A stretch of DNA of 64,000 nucleotides from Lasiodiplodia sp. COLG20 (lineage: Eukaryota; Ascomycota; Dothideomycetes; Botryosphaeriales; Botryosphaeriaceae), in contig VNWV01000003.1 in NCBI GenBank assembly GCA_009801085.1, forward strand, positions 2,976,001-3,040,000, given 5' to 3'. The notes under the pieces are model-generated. The model saw only the letters and a list, made by a program, of their open reading frames with translations, was not told the DNA's origin and did no database searches. Position numbers and translations under genes: made by a program. Shown here in pieces: positions 33,948-45,490 of the stretch. How positions within the stretch are numbered: position 1 is the stretch's first letter; every line of letters starts with the position of its first letter.

Positions 33948-36900
33948 TCAGATGCGGCGCTGCGTTTGTTGAAGGAGGCGGTCAGCCCTCTCAAAGACGT
34001 TGCCAGCGAATCGACCCGTCATAGGGGGATCAACAGGCGTGGAAGTCGGTGCATGGCCAGGTGTACTAGGCACCGTGGCCTGTGCCGCTGCACCAAGCGC
34101 AGCGCTCAGAGGAGTAGCGGGCACAGGCGTAACGAAGCCCATGGAAGATGAGGGAGTAGCAGAGTGATTATAGTTGGCGTTGGTGGGAATGGACGTGTTG
34201 ATCGGACCAGGTATAGAAGATGTGCTTAGGCCATTGAAGTGACCTAGGTGACGAGTGTCGGACGAACGCATCGACAGGGCCGATTGAGGTGGGAACACTG
34301 CCGAAGACTCGTTGCGCACAGCAAGGTGGCTCCATGGTGAGGCGGTAATCGCGCCTCCCGCCTCCTTGACAGCTTTCTGGACAGGCTTCATGACTTGCTT
34401 GATATCTTCGGGCAATTGTCCCATCTGTCCGAGTCCCTTGACCGCCACGGCCAGGTCACTCCACGCTTTGACCCATGCTGTACAGAGCTCCCAGAATCGC
34501 TGCGAGTTGCGGAATTCCGCATCTCTCAACTTGATCGTCTTGAGGACCTCGTTGAGTGACGTTGCCGCTTGGTGAGCTTCTGTGGATCGCTCCAAGACTC
34601 GCATCCATCTGGGGTACGCCATGTGGCCACGCTCACCGTCATCCCGCGCGGCGATGCATGCTTGCTCGAATCGTTCGTGGCACACCGGCAGGTTCTGCAG
34701 GGTGAAGGAGCAGGCGTGTCTGAGCTTCTGCCAGATGCGTTCGAAGATCTGCTCTTCGTCTGCATCTTCCATGCTTCTCATGGTATTGGTGCGCGACATT
34801 GCGACAGAGCCTAGGGTAGCAAAGGACTCGCCCGAGCGAGGGGTAGCTGCCGACGCGATGCTAGTCAGCGTGTTGGTGCGGCCGTTCGGATGCATTGGCG
34901 GTGTAAGGCCATAGACCCCATTGGCGGTGCCGTTAGTTTCGAACCCCATCCCTTGTGTTGCTTGTAGCCGCTGATCTGGGTTTGGCATTGTCTGAGTTGG
35001 CGTAGTAGACGACCTGGCATAGCGGGAATCCGTCTTGGTGGGCTCTGCGAACTCTACGCCCAGTACCTCGCAAGCATTGCGAGCCTCCACTGCACCCATG
35101 TACTGCGCATTGATCTGCGCTCGCCAAGCGCTGCGAACACCGGGATCGTTGACTGCTCTACCCACTTCGTCCTCCGAGTCATGCATCTGAATTTCCAAGT
35201 CAATTAGAAGATCCATGCAGGCTTCGCTTTCATCCAGCAGCTTGCTGAACAGGTAATCTGCCTCATCCTCTTGATCTTCTGTCAAAGCGTTGTAGCGATT
35301 GACCAGCTCAGACAGGGCATAGGCGCTTGCTCGTGTTTTCTGAAACTGGGTCATGAGGGCGTGCTGACTTGGCAGGTTGACACGTCGCAACAATCTTTCG
35401 GTGGGAGCGAGAAAGTCAAGGGCAGACTCGGCGGATAGGCGGCATGCCTGGACGGCATCATCGTACTCGCCGGACCATGGCTTGTGCTCCACAAGGTCCG
35501 ACAATGGGCGAATGGAATTGAGCCTGGATCTGGATTGATCGCCGCTTGATGAAGAGCCAGGGAAGCCATTGCCTTGGAATTCAGAAAGAGCTGAGCCGTG
35601 GCTGAAACCGCGAGAGTGAGCCGGACCGTTGGGCCGCCCTTCGTTCACCGGCGCAAGATCGGTTGTCGCCTTACGTGTTACCATTCCCATTCGCTTTGAG
35701 CGCATGCTTCCTGCCCCGGCTCCCTCACTGTGGCTGCGATTGCGCTCGTTGCCGTTTGATGTGATGGGCCCAACAGGAGGGCGGCGCATACTCGCATTCT
35801 GCTGTGACTGAACTCGATAATGGGAGCGAGCCGGGATGGGAGGCGCAGGAGTACTGCTGGGAGAGTCGGATTTGGGCTTCGTGTCTCCGAATGCGTCCAA
35901 GCTGCTGATACTAGGCTTGACTGGAAACCGTCCGCCGCCGCCGCCACCACCGCCTCCTTTCGATCGGGTCGGACGAGGTGTTTCTACGTTGCTCTCACTA
36001 GACGCAATGTTAGCAGATGCAGAACGGCTTGGATGGACATTACCGGCGCGTACCTTGAGTCTCCCTCAGACTCAACCTTGAGGCGTTCGCGTGTAGCAAC
36101 TTGGCGGAGGTATCTTTTAACCTGAGTTGTGATGAGAGCATCCCGCTCATTGTCGCCCGACGGGGTCGGTGTCCTGTCTTTGATGCTGCATACCTCGGGC
36201 GGAGGAAAAACAATGGGATTGCCATCAAGCTTCAGCATGTGCAGACTGCTGATATCACCAAGGCATACGGGAAGCCGCTCGATCCTGTTCCGCTGGATAG
36301 CAAGAACCTTCAGCGACGTGAGGTTCGATACTTCTTCGGGAATCTCCCTGATCTTGTTCTTGCTGACATCGAGAATCTCCAACGTCGGCAACTGTAGAAT
36401 CTAAACCGAGGCTCAGCAGTGACTCCTCAATATGGCCCTTCAGTCCACGTACCGCAGGAGGAAACTCGCGCAGAGCATTGTAGCGAACATTCAAGTATCG
36501 TAAGCGGGCGCATTCTGACATGCGGAGGGGCAGGGTGCTGAACGAATTATGCGAAAGCGCGAGCCTGCGACACAGCGTTAGCCTCACGAGCTCTGCAGCG
36601 CGGGGGTGCGACAGCGATCCAGGGCGCAGAGAGAGAAGCTCGAGATGACCGCATGAGCGTAGTAGAGCGGCCTTGAGTCGCAAGCGGGGCCACGTGCAAT
36701 GCGAGCAGCATAAGCTCCGGCGCCAGTCATCGGCTTCTCCCCCGGCAGGCTCCTGGCGCGACAGCTGAAGCGGTGCTCAGGGCGGCGACGCACCTCTCGA
36801 TATCGGCCTTGATAATGTCGATAACCTCCTCGGGCAAGCGGCGGATGCCATGGTGGCCCAGATCAATGGTGATGCCAGGCTGGGCGAGGTCCTTGACGAC

Positions 36901-37005
36901 GTCGGGCTCGGTGCGGCGGGTGGTGTCCTCGCGAACCTGCTCGATGGTCTTGCGGACGAGCGCGACCACCTCGTCGTCCGAGAGAGGAGGGCGATCTTCG
37001 CTCAT
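33948..37005 (-). CDS. SOG2: Sog2-type leucine-rich repeat protein of the RAM pathway
   Basis: Sog2 is a scaffold of the RAM/MOR kinase network (with Cbk1-Mob2 and Kic1) that controls polarised growth and cell separation. Four exons are inferred: 37005-36794, 36564-36453, 36400-36054 and 35997-33948, giving about 906 residues. The N-terminal third carries leucine-rich repeats: ITIDLGHHGIRRLPEEVIDI, LSHNSFSTLPLRM, LNVRYNALREFPPA, LEILDVSKNKIREIPEEV and LAIQRNRIERLPVCL. I chose the acceptor at 36401 because it gives a normal 23-residue repeat spacing, while one 9 bases later would shorten it. The rest is a Ser-rich region and the Sog2 domain (for example LLRRVNLPSQHALMTQFQKT and FTLQNLPVCHERFEQACIAA). 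The first intron is 229 bp, the others 52-56 bp. Confidence 0.92.
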
Positions 37006-37853
37006 CGTGGTGGCATGTTCGGAGCCTGCGAGCGTAGTCAAGGCATTCTCCGAGGGGCATGACGGGGAAGCATGGCGGGAGCGGATGAGGTGTGCTGCAG
37101 GTACCGGGCTAGGCGGGAGGCCGGTCGGCGATCCGTTACTGGCGGCAAGGGGCCGAGGGGATGCACAAAGCAGAACGCTCCACGACACACCACCTGCCGA
37201 TATCCAATGGGCATGTTGGGTCGGGAAACAACTCACCTGCGCCGCCCACTTCCTTGTACGCCGCCCGGAAGATCTCGACGAGAGTCAGCTGTGCCCGATC
37301 GCCTGATTGCCCGGCGCGGTCCGCCATCTGCTCGCTTCTGTGCTCGTGCTCGTACTTCTTCAAGCTTCGGTTGTCGAGCACGTGTACCGGTGGCATGGTG
37401 AACGACGTAATTGGGTCGCAGAGGTGCGGTTCCTGGCGTGTCTGACGGATGACGAGCGCCTTAGCTTACCGAGCCGCTGCTCCGGTGGCTGCCTGTGGAT
37501 GCTCGCCGAGTGAGTGGTGGATACCAGACAGGCAAGAAGCACATGTATCAGCGCGAAACTCCATCGCCCACAATCGACAGCCACGTCACACACGTGATTT
37601 CACAGGCCTGACCCGTCTGCTGTCATTCCGCCATACTTCCCGTCATCACCAGGTCTCCTCACCCTCCACCTTGGCTTCCACAGAGTACGCTGAGGTTCCA
37701 TGCCCGCTAGCAACATCCCACATATTCCAGTGCAGCTGCTTCCCGCTCGTCAACCCGTCTACTTTGCTCCAGCTATCTCTGCTCTTATCTCGCAGCCGTC
37801 CACGCCTCCGTCCACCATTCTACCGCACATAGAGACCCTCTCAGTGCTCCATC
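37006..37853. promoter_or_regulatory. Divergent promoter region SOG2 / coiled-coil gene
   Basis: These 848 bp lie between opposite starts. The right half is C/T-rich on the plus strand. No specific site or extra gene is recognised. Confidence 0.5.
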
Positions 37854-38601
37854 ATGAGTCGCCTGTATAGCTATATTTTCGGCAACCGCCAGCAGCAGGA
37901 AATGGAGTCGAGGCTCCAGCTAATGGAGAAGAAGTTGGACGAGGCCGAGATCATGGGCAGATATCGTGATGCCAAGCTTATCGCCCTTTTAGACCGAATC
38001 GAGAACCTTGAGGCCGAGTTCAGGAGGCACAAGACCGTGTCTCTCCAGCAAACAACGGCTCTGGAAGAGCAGCTTGCCCATGCACGCCAGGCACGTTCCA
38101 ATTCGATCGTCCAACCTCTGCAGCCAATCACAGACACCGCCGAATTCAAGCCAGCAATAGCCTTTGCTGATGTATTTCTCGTCGATTTTCAGACAGCACA
38201 ACCACTCGCCGCGCTGAAGCTTAACGATTGCATCTCCCCAGCAAGGCTCGAACAGGGCTCCAACATCTCGGCGGCGTGTCTCGAAGAGCCTTTCTTGAAG
38301 AACAAGCTGAAGGCTATCCTCGAAGCCTATGGCCAGCCAGCTCCGCCTGATGCCTCGCTCTATCGTTGCGACACCATGTGCCGTATCCACGATTCGGAAG
38401 AACTTGGAATAAGCGCAACAGACATGTATATGAGCAATGAGAAGGGTCAGATGGCCTATTGCCTGTGCGGCGGCATTTTCCCACGAGGTATGGTGTTGTC
38501 AGCCTCCAGCAATCTCAGCTAACTCCCCTTCAGGACCTACCGCTGCTCTGCGTGCCCTTCTAGGCACTCTCAGAGTCCGCCTCCCGGAGAAGACGGGGTG
38601 A
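37854..38601 (+). CDS. Uncharacterised coiled-coil protein
   Basis: I do not recognise the family. The start MSRLYSYIFGNRQQQEME is followed by a heptad-like coiled coil to about residue 80 (ESRLQLMEKKLDEAEIMGRY, LIALLDRIENLEAEFRRHKT). The middle has a hydrophobic block FADVFLVDFQTAQPLAALKL, and the later part has spaced cysteines (YRCDTMC, YCLCGG). The frame stays open to 38522, but a good 46-bp intron (38488-38533, donor GTATGG, CAGCTAACT box, TTCAG) would replace the last 12 residues by an ending PTAALRALLGTLRV...EKTG, for 233 residues in total. I give the spliced form; the unspliced one would be 222 residues. Confidence 0.72.
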
Positions 38602-39684
38602 TGGTCTTTTGACTAAAGTTGCGACGAAAAGAAACGGATTGCGTGCGGTCTTCGGATGAATATAAAGAACAATATGCGACGTGAAGAATAAATTACCTGC
38701 TACCTGCGGAGACTGCGAACAGCCGCTCGGCATTCTAACACTCGATACCCCTTCCGCCCACTGTACTTTTGCTAGATGAAGATTTAGAGTAGCGATTAGG
38801 CAACACCAATGGCTCAATTTTGTTTTTGTTTTGAGAAAGATAGAGAGGAGGGGCTGGATATACAAGAAAAGAAAGTGCTACTGAAAGTAGTCACAGGGGG
38901 ACTGAAACGGAAATGTACTCGTCAAGATAGAACGAACGTGCTCCTCGGTTTCGAGATCCAACGGAATACAGGGGGGCATCGCAGCCGACGGTCAGCATGA
39001 AGAATAGTAAGGCCCTGGCCGTAGCTATGCCTCAGCTCTTTCTCAGAAAAGTAACACATGTGGATAGCCGAAGTTATCGTCCGGACGATAGCTTCAGCTA
39101 CTTATGACATGAGCAAAAAACAAATCCACGCTAGCCATCGGCTGCGAGAGGGGACTGTAGAACCGTTAATGACGCAGGACAAGTGAAGCAGAAGCATTGA
39201 CGGAGAGCTAATGAAAATTGGTGTGGGGTTTACACACGTTCTCGACCTACTGCTTTCCCCACCTGTTTCGGAGTTGCGCCCTGACTCCACACACTTACCG
39301 TTGCATCGCACGTTGGCAATTTGACCATGGTGGAACGCTAGACGGCGCAATTTCGCGTTCATTTTATAATTGCGAATGCTGATCGTTCGGAATGTACGCG
39401 AACGCAGACGGATCCGTATGTAGAGCGACATTGACTCGACGTTCTGGATTTGACTTGTGCAGGTGAGGTACAATGCACAAAATGGACTGGTAACCGAGGA
39501 CTGGCCTTGGTTCTTATGAAGATGATGCTGGCTTGGCATGTGTACAGTCATGTTGCGCTATCTACAAGAGGAAGAAGTAAGATCGCACACAGGTACCTAC
39601 CGCCTTCGGTTGACTCGGATCGCTCCACTCGACAACATCCCCACCAAACACCACCACCTCGCTTGACATCACCGAACGCACGCC
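38602..39684. other. Intergenic region with a near-perfect palindrome
   Basis: No gene is supported. A minus-strand open frame of about 150 codons (39102-39551) lacks any recognisable pattern. A 16-bp perfect palindrome with complementary flanks lies at 39070-39095. Confidence 0.5.
39070..39095. repeat. 26-bp inverted repeat around TATCGTCCGGACGATA
   Basis: TATCGTCCGGACGATA (39075-39090) is a perfect palindrome. The flanks GAAG and CTTC extend it to 26 bp with a single T/G mismatch at 39074/39091. It lies about 590 bp before the RUS-family start. It could be a dimeric binding site, a cruciform, or a trace of a small mobile element. Confidence 0.55.
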
Positions 39685-42195
39685 ATGGCAACCCATCCCC
39701 CGCAGCTCGAGCTCGCTGAATACGATGACGCCGGAAATATCACCGCGACTTACGTCGAGACTGGTCCACGCATTGATGTGATCGTAAGCAGGGCAACGAG
39801 CTCACCGCAACAACATCACGATCTAGTTTCACGCCGAGCTAACTGTTCTTCGATAGCTACCCGAGAAGCGCAAACCACTTTTGCACCAGGCGCTGGACGT
39901 GTTCCTGCCCGCCGGCTACCCTCAAAGCGTGACCGAGGACTACATGCCGTGCGTCCTTCCGTCTCAACACTTGTCCCGTTGCGCAACGATTTCCCCATCA
40001 AGTAATCACTCCGCTATTGGCATGCTCACGTTTGTTTCTGCCCGAACAGGTATCAAATCTATGTTCGTATCCTGTTCTATTTGTTTGCGTCACTTCCTTC
40101 GATGATGCCTTACGATTCGGTCCGCAATCTGCTGAAGGGACGTCATTCACGCACAGGACTCTCTTCAAGCCTTTTCTAGCTCCATTGCCGGCCTTCTCTC
40201 TTCTCGGGCCGTTCTTGAAGGTAGATCACCAGGACAGCACCGATGTCCCTTCCCCACATATGCGCCTTCGGCGATCATGATCGCGATCACTGCCAGCCAG
40301 ACCGCGGCGATCCGCGCGTTGAGAAGCCTCACTCTTCCATCCACACCGTTATCATCGCCTTACCTTGGCGTGATTGCGCAGCCCCACCCCGCATCCTTTC
40401 CGCCGCGTCCCGAACCACGTGCTCAGTAACTAACGCTGTAGCTTCGCAGGCGTCGGAGTCGGGGACGCCAGCGCCTCGCCCACCGCGGCTCTGCTCCTGT
40501 CGGTCCTGCAGGAGTCGACGGGTCGCGTTGCTACAATTCTCTTCGCGGCAAAGCTCGGAACCAGCCTGGAGCCGGAGTGCAAGGCGTGGAGATTGGCAGC
40601 TGACTTTTTCAACGACGCTGCTATGCTGTTGGATTGCGTGTCACCAGCCTTGCCACGCCTACCGCGGGTCCTGGTTCTCAGTTTCAGCAGCATCCTTCGT
40701 GCTCTATGCGGCGTTGCTGCGGGGTCCAGCAAAGCGAGCCTGAGTGCTCACTTTGCGCGCATGCAGAACCTTGGAGAATTAAATGCGGTGAGTTGTCTTT
40801 CCTTTTACTCATGCTAGCGTCCAGAGGTTCCAAAAACGGACTCGTGCGGAGGATGCCAGATCCTGCAACTGGGATCGGCAGTTCTGTTATCAATCCATAG
40901 TACTGAAACGCATCCGGGGAACGTTTACGAAAGAGCTAGTCCGGCACTTGTTAGGTCCCGCTTGGATCCGTTTCAAATTTTATTCCGTCCCTTGCCGAAC
41001 TTTAACTGACTCACTGACGGTCTGCGTTGTCTAGAAAGATTCCTCGCAGGAGACGATTATCTCTCTCTTGGGAATGCTTGTAAGTGCTGCCCGATCCGTC
41101 AAGCCAACGTACACTGCAGCCGCTCAGCCGCGAATGATGGGCGGCCACTGTTGGGCCCGGGTAGACGACTCGTGTCTCTACCGCTCACTTCCTTGAAGGC
41201 AGTTGACTAGCATAGCATCTCGCTTGCTGTTGCACCTTCAGAATCGCGTGCGATTCCTCCATACCCAAACCCTGCAGGTCAGCTGAGCGGATATGGAAAC
41301 ACGGGGCTTCGAGAAGCGCAAGTGCTGACTCTTAGTTACTCATCATAAGGCTGGTAGTGTTGTCGTGTCATGGGTCTCATCCCCGCTGGCGACATGGGTG
41401 GCAATGCTGTTTCTGCTGACAACTCACCTGGGAACCAACTATGCCGCCGTCCGAGCGGTCAGCATGCGCTCGCTGAACCGGCAGCGTGCCAACATCGTCA
41501 TGACACACCTTCTCGCGTACGACAAAATACTCTCACCGCAGCAAGTTTCGCAAAGGGAGCGGATCTTCGAGCTTCGGGACGGAGCGCTGCGCTGGGCGGA
41601 CGATCAAGTCATCGGCCGTTGCAGAATTGGGGTTCGTCTGGCCGAACTCGTGGCAAGGCTCCCAGGCGCGGAGGCTGGGGCCCCAGCTGCAGCGCGGAAA
41701 ACCGGGGCGGTTGTGCGCGACGCCGGTGCCTCAGCCAAGACGATGTCGCTGTCGACGCTGCTTAAGGTTTTCGAGCACGAGTCGTACCTGCTCTGGTTCG
41801 ACTCCGCCAGGTCCGAAGCGCTCATCGTACTCAAGCAGAGTTGCGAGCCAGCTGCTCAGCTTCAGGCCTGGACGCAGGCGCTGCTGCTCGCCTCCCGCCA
41901 TGGAGCAGCAGCCGGGGGGCGCCGGGGAGCGGCGGCGACTCAGACGTTGGGGCCACAGTCAGCCACGTCCCAGCAGGGCCTGAGACAGGCCGCAGAAGAA
42001 CACGGCCGCGTCAACGATGTTGAGACGGAGCTGCGGCTGACGCTAGAGCAAACGCGCCAGATGTTTGGCGGCGGCAGCGGCAGCGCGAAAAAGCGGCTGG
42101 AAGCGGCGGGCTGGGACCTGAGCATTGCAGCTCTGGAGACCCACTCGGGCACACGCGCTGGCGTGCGGGCATCTCTGTGGCCGGAAGAAAAGTGA
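39685..42195 (+). CDS. RUS1/DUF647 family protein
   Basis: The family is named for plant ROOT UV-B SENSITIVE proteins, with a proposed link to vitamin B6 homeostasis; the fungal role is not established. Seven exons are inferred: 39685-39783, 39857-39948, 40050-40062, 40157-40220, 40450-40787, 41035-41079 and 41350-42195, giving about 498 residues. Hallmarks are LDVFLPAGYPQSVTEDYMPY, DSLQAFSSSIAGLLSSRAVL, GVGVGDASASPTAALLLSVL and LRALCGVAAGSSKASLSAHF. The third exon is only 13 nt and supplies the family-conserved YQIY before DSLQAF. Membrane-like segments occur in VVVSWVSSPLATWVAMLFLL. Three introns are long (229-270 bp). The C-terminal half, from about residue 300, is more variable. Confidence 0.88.
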
Positions 42196-44305
42196 ATGTG
42201 ACTGCGTGTAGCAGCGCTCGGCTCGCTACAGGAGCGAAGCCTCATGCCGGATAGGGCAGCAGGCATGTAATTAAACGTTTGCTATGGCTGGGCCCGGGCC
42301 GGTGGAGATGGACGCAGGCGAGGGCCGGTCAGAGCCAGACATCATGGAGTCGCGGTTCTTTCAAGCAGGGACTCACCGCATCGGCGGAGCAACGGGGGCG
42401 CAGAACATGGCTGCTCAGGCACCACGAGGCTCCGCGTCTGGGGCCGCTTGCGGCTGCGACTGGGGCGGGCCAAAAATTGCGCAGGCCGGTGCTTGGAGAC
42501 GTCACGGTGGAGGCTCTCGCTCGCTTCTCGGGTGGATGTCCGTCCGCGGTGGCATAGCAACGGCCATAATATTAGCAAAGCGTGGCAGGCGGCGCATCAG
42601 CAGCCAGGCGTTCGGCCGGCAAGCAGCCGTCATACGATAGTGTCATGATCTGCCCTGGCGTGCAGCTGGGCTGCAGGGCGCCCGAAGCGGAAGGCTTCTA
42701 GAAGGCCGGCGGAAAACGGGTGGCAGAGGGCGCGGTGGTGAGGTGCAGCGTCACCACTCGCGCTCTGGGCCGGGCGGCTTGGCCAAGGCTCCACACCCCC
42801 CGGCGCTGCTGCTGCTGCGCTTGGCCGGCTGCTCTTGGGCGTCTTGGTTACGAGCCGCAACAAGGGGACGAGTGGAGCCGCGCCCCTTCTCCTTTCCCTC
42901 ACGGCGAGGTCAGGCCCGTTGGCGCCAGTGCAGCGTTGGAGAGGCCCGGCCGTGTGGCTCGTGGCAAAGGCAACAAAGGACGCGGTGGCCGGGCGGGCGC
43001 AGTGGCCCGCGCGCAGGAGAGGAGTCAGCGCCGGCCGTCCTATCACCGGCGATGGCATCATCTGGACAAAGAAGAGGCAGTCGCAGGCGCGCACCGTGCT
43101 GGCCGTGCGCGGCTGTTTGCGGTCGCTGTCGCACGCTGCGCGAGGGCGCTGGGGGGCGCGATGATCGGCGCTGGCTGTGAGATGCGCATGGAGCTGCCGC
43201 CTGCACCCATGAGCAGAGCGTGGTGCTTGCAGAGCCACGAGCGCCCGGCAGACGCGCGTGCTGCTCTGGCCCTGGTGGCGATGCCGTATTGCGCAGCGCT
43301 AGCCCGCCGCGCTGCTGCCGTCCCACAGCCTCCTGCCTGCTTCGGGCGCGCTTCGACGCGGCCTTCTCTGGCTTCTTTGTGCTCGATCAGCGGGGGCGTG
43401 CTGCATGCGCGCAGGGATACCATTGGCCGACGCCCGCCTAGTGCCTTTTCTCGAAGGGCGCCTGTCGGCTCTTAGGGCGGACGCTGATGCCACTCCGCTT
43501 CACTATCCAGATCATACCTCTCCGCGCTCCGTGTGCATCTGAGATTGCTGCCCGGTCCCTTCCAGCACCGCCCGTCTCTCCACGCCTGTCTCGCGCGCTG
43601 CTACTAAACCTCCGCCCCGGCACCGCTCGCCGCGTCCCTTGTCCTCCGCTTCCCAAGCAAGTGCACCAGACCGCCCGCGTGCCAGACGCATTGCTCCTTG
43701 CGCATCACTGCTGCCCTCTCCACTCCTCCCGCCTCCGTCAGCGGCCCACCCCCCTGCCACTCCCTCTCCAGCGACCCCCAACCGCTGCCGCTCGTTTCAG
43801 GCCGAGTCTTGCGACAGCGCTACCAGCACCGTCGACACGCCTGAGGCGACGCTACCACCGCCCTCTAGCCGACCGCGCTGCGCTACCAGCGCCATTAGTC
43901 ACCTCGCTCAATTCCACCTCTCGCCTTCCCCGCCTACTACCTACTCATCAACTCCGTGTCGCCTGCCTCTTGTGCCCCCGTTCCAGAAGCCCCCGCGCGA
44001 CGCACCCGAGCACAAACACCGAGCATCCACCCGCCAGGCCTGACTGACCTCCGCTCGTGTGCGACGCCGCATCCTCTCACCAGCGACCTCCGCAGCCGTC
44101 CATGTGTCCGGCGCACAGTCGACCATCGCAATAACAGCACCACTCCACCCAGCAGCGAGCCCCGCCGTCTCTCAAGCTGGCGTCCAGACTCCGGCCCGTG
44201 CGGTCCGCCCAACTCTGCGTCTGTCCCGGCACCGGCTCTGGCCTCGAATCCCCGGGCACTTCGTGCAGCCCGGATCCGACGTGTAAAGAGCCGTGGTGGA
44301 ATGTG
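42196..44305. promoter_or_regulatory. Long GC- then CT-rich upstream region of the RGS gene
   Basis: No gene is supported in these 2.1 kb. From 42.3 to 43.4 kb the DNA is very GC-rich and open in several frames on both strands, the longest about 250 codons, with no family pattern. From 43.5 kb to the RGS start the plus strand is C/T-rich, consistent with a long promoter and 5' leader. Confidence 0.5.
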
Positions 44306-44306
44306 A
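44301..44306 (+). promoter_or_regulatory. AUG-stop uORF overlapping the RGS start codon
   Basis: The sequence AATGTGATGCACC contains ATG TGA at 44301-44306, and the A of the stop is the A of the main start ATG at 44306. A ribosome starting at the first ATG would stop at once and could re-initiate one base back or just downstream. Effect on expression is an inference. Confidence 0.6.
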
Positions 44307-45490
44307 TGCACCGCAAATCGGTCCCGCCTACTCTCCGTCTCAAGACCCCTTCTTTTACCGCGCCCTCGACCCGCTCCTCCACCCGATCCTCCTCGCCATC
44401 CGAAGACGAAAAAGACGTGAAGGGAGGATTCAAGATGTCAGCTCATGAGTATGTATCAACCACAACAACCGCCTCACGGCCCCTCTCCGTCGCAATACCA
44501 AGGGGATATGCTCAAGGTCCCTACTGTCCCAGGCGCCCGAACCTCTCCGAAATCCTTGCCAACACCGCCTCGCCACCATGGACCTTGAGCGCCTTCATGG
44601 CCTATCTCTCGCAGAACCACTGCTTGGAGACTCTTGAGTTCACGATGGATGCCTCCCGCTACAGGAAGCATTACAACAAGATGGTGGGCCAGAAGCCCGA
44701 TTCGCCCGTCTCGCCAGACAGCGAAGAGTGCAATTACGTCAAGATGCTCTGGCAACGCCTGCTGGATGCCTACATCGCGCCGAACGGACCCAGGGAAGTC
44801 AACCTGCCGTCGGACGTGCGGGACAGCCTCCTGGCTCTGTCCAACCCTTACTCCCCCCCTCACCCCTCGACATTAGACACCGCTGTCGCTAAAATCTACG
44901 AGCTGATGGAGGAGTCCGTACTGGTTCCCTTCCTGAACAGCCTCTCCCCCCAGAGCGCTGCCGGCTACAACACGAGCGAAGAAAACCTGTCACACTCGCA
45001 CACACGGTCCTACGACGAACGTGCACTCCGTCGTGAGGTCACCCAGTCCAGCACTGAGGCCCCTTCGAGGCACCGCGCGTCGGCTCCTTCATCCCTGACC
45101 ACCAGCTTCACCAATGTCACCCGCAACTTCGGCGCCGCGGCGCACGCCCGTTTCGCCAGCTCCTCGCACCACCGTCACCCGCACTCCGTGGCCTCCTCCG
45201 CCGCCGCATCGCCATCAGATCGCGATGGTCTCACGGATGACTCGGGTAGCGCTAGCAGCCCTAGCGCCCTCGGCGATCCTATGACTCCACCAACGACGCC
45301 ACCCATGAGCGACTACGGATATCCGCCGAGCGCTAATGGCACCCCGAGCCCGAGGAACAGCCGACATGAGCGTGAAGGCAGCGGGTGGAAGAGGATGAGC
45401 AGCAAGCTGGGCTGGAAAAAGAGGAGCAGTGGCCAGATTAGGGAAGAGCACGCGCAGCACCAGCAGCAGATGGAGGGAGGAATGTTCTGA
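44306..45490 (+). CDS. Single-RGS-domain regulator of G-protein signalling
   Basis: RGS proteins speed GTP hydrolysis on G-alpha subunits and so damp heterotrimeric G-protein signals. The product is 394 residues from the ATG at 44306, with no intron; the frame is open further upstream but has no ATG. The RGS domain begins PRRPNLSEILANTASPPW, LSAFMAYLSQNHCLETLEFT at about residues 75-115 and closes with VAKIYELMEESVLVPFLNSL near residue 215, with a variable insert between. The C-terminal 175 residues are Ser/Pro/His-rich and end with a basic patch, WKRMSSKLGWKKRSSG, which may contact membrane. No DEP domain is present, so it is not FlbA/Sst2; it fits the small fungal single-RGS class. Which member it is I cannot say. 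Confidence 0.87.
   Translation: MHRKSVPPTLRLKTPSFTAPSTRSSTRSSSPSEDEKDVKGGFKMSAHEYVSTTTTASRPLSVAIPRGYAQGPYCPRRPNLSEILANTASPPWTLSAFMAYLSQNHCLETLEFTMDASRYRKHYNKMVGQKPDSPVSPDSEECNYVKMLWQRLLDAYIAPNGPREVNLPSDVRDSLLALSNPYSPPHPSTLDTAVAKIYELMEESVLVPFLNSLSPQSAAGYNTSEENLSHSHTRSYDERALRREVTQSSTEAPSRHRASAPSSLTTSFTNVTRNFGAAAHARFASSSHHRHPHSVASSAAASPSDRDGLTDDSGSASSPSALGDPMTPPTTPPMSDYGYPPSANGTPSPRNSRHEREGSGWKRMSSKLGWKKRSSGQIREEHAQHQQQMEGGMF

Noticed and set aside
42720..43475. 251-codon open frame on the plus strand upstream of the RGS gene
   Set aside because: The Ala/Arg-rich composition reflects high GC; both strands are open and no motif is seen.
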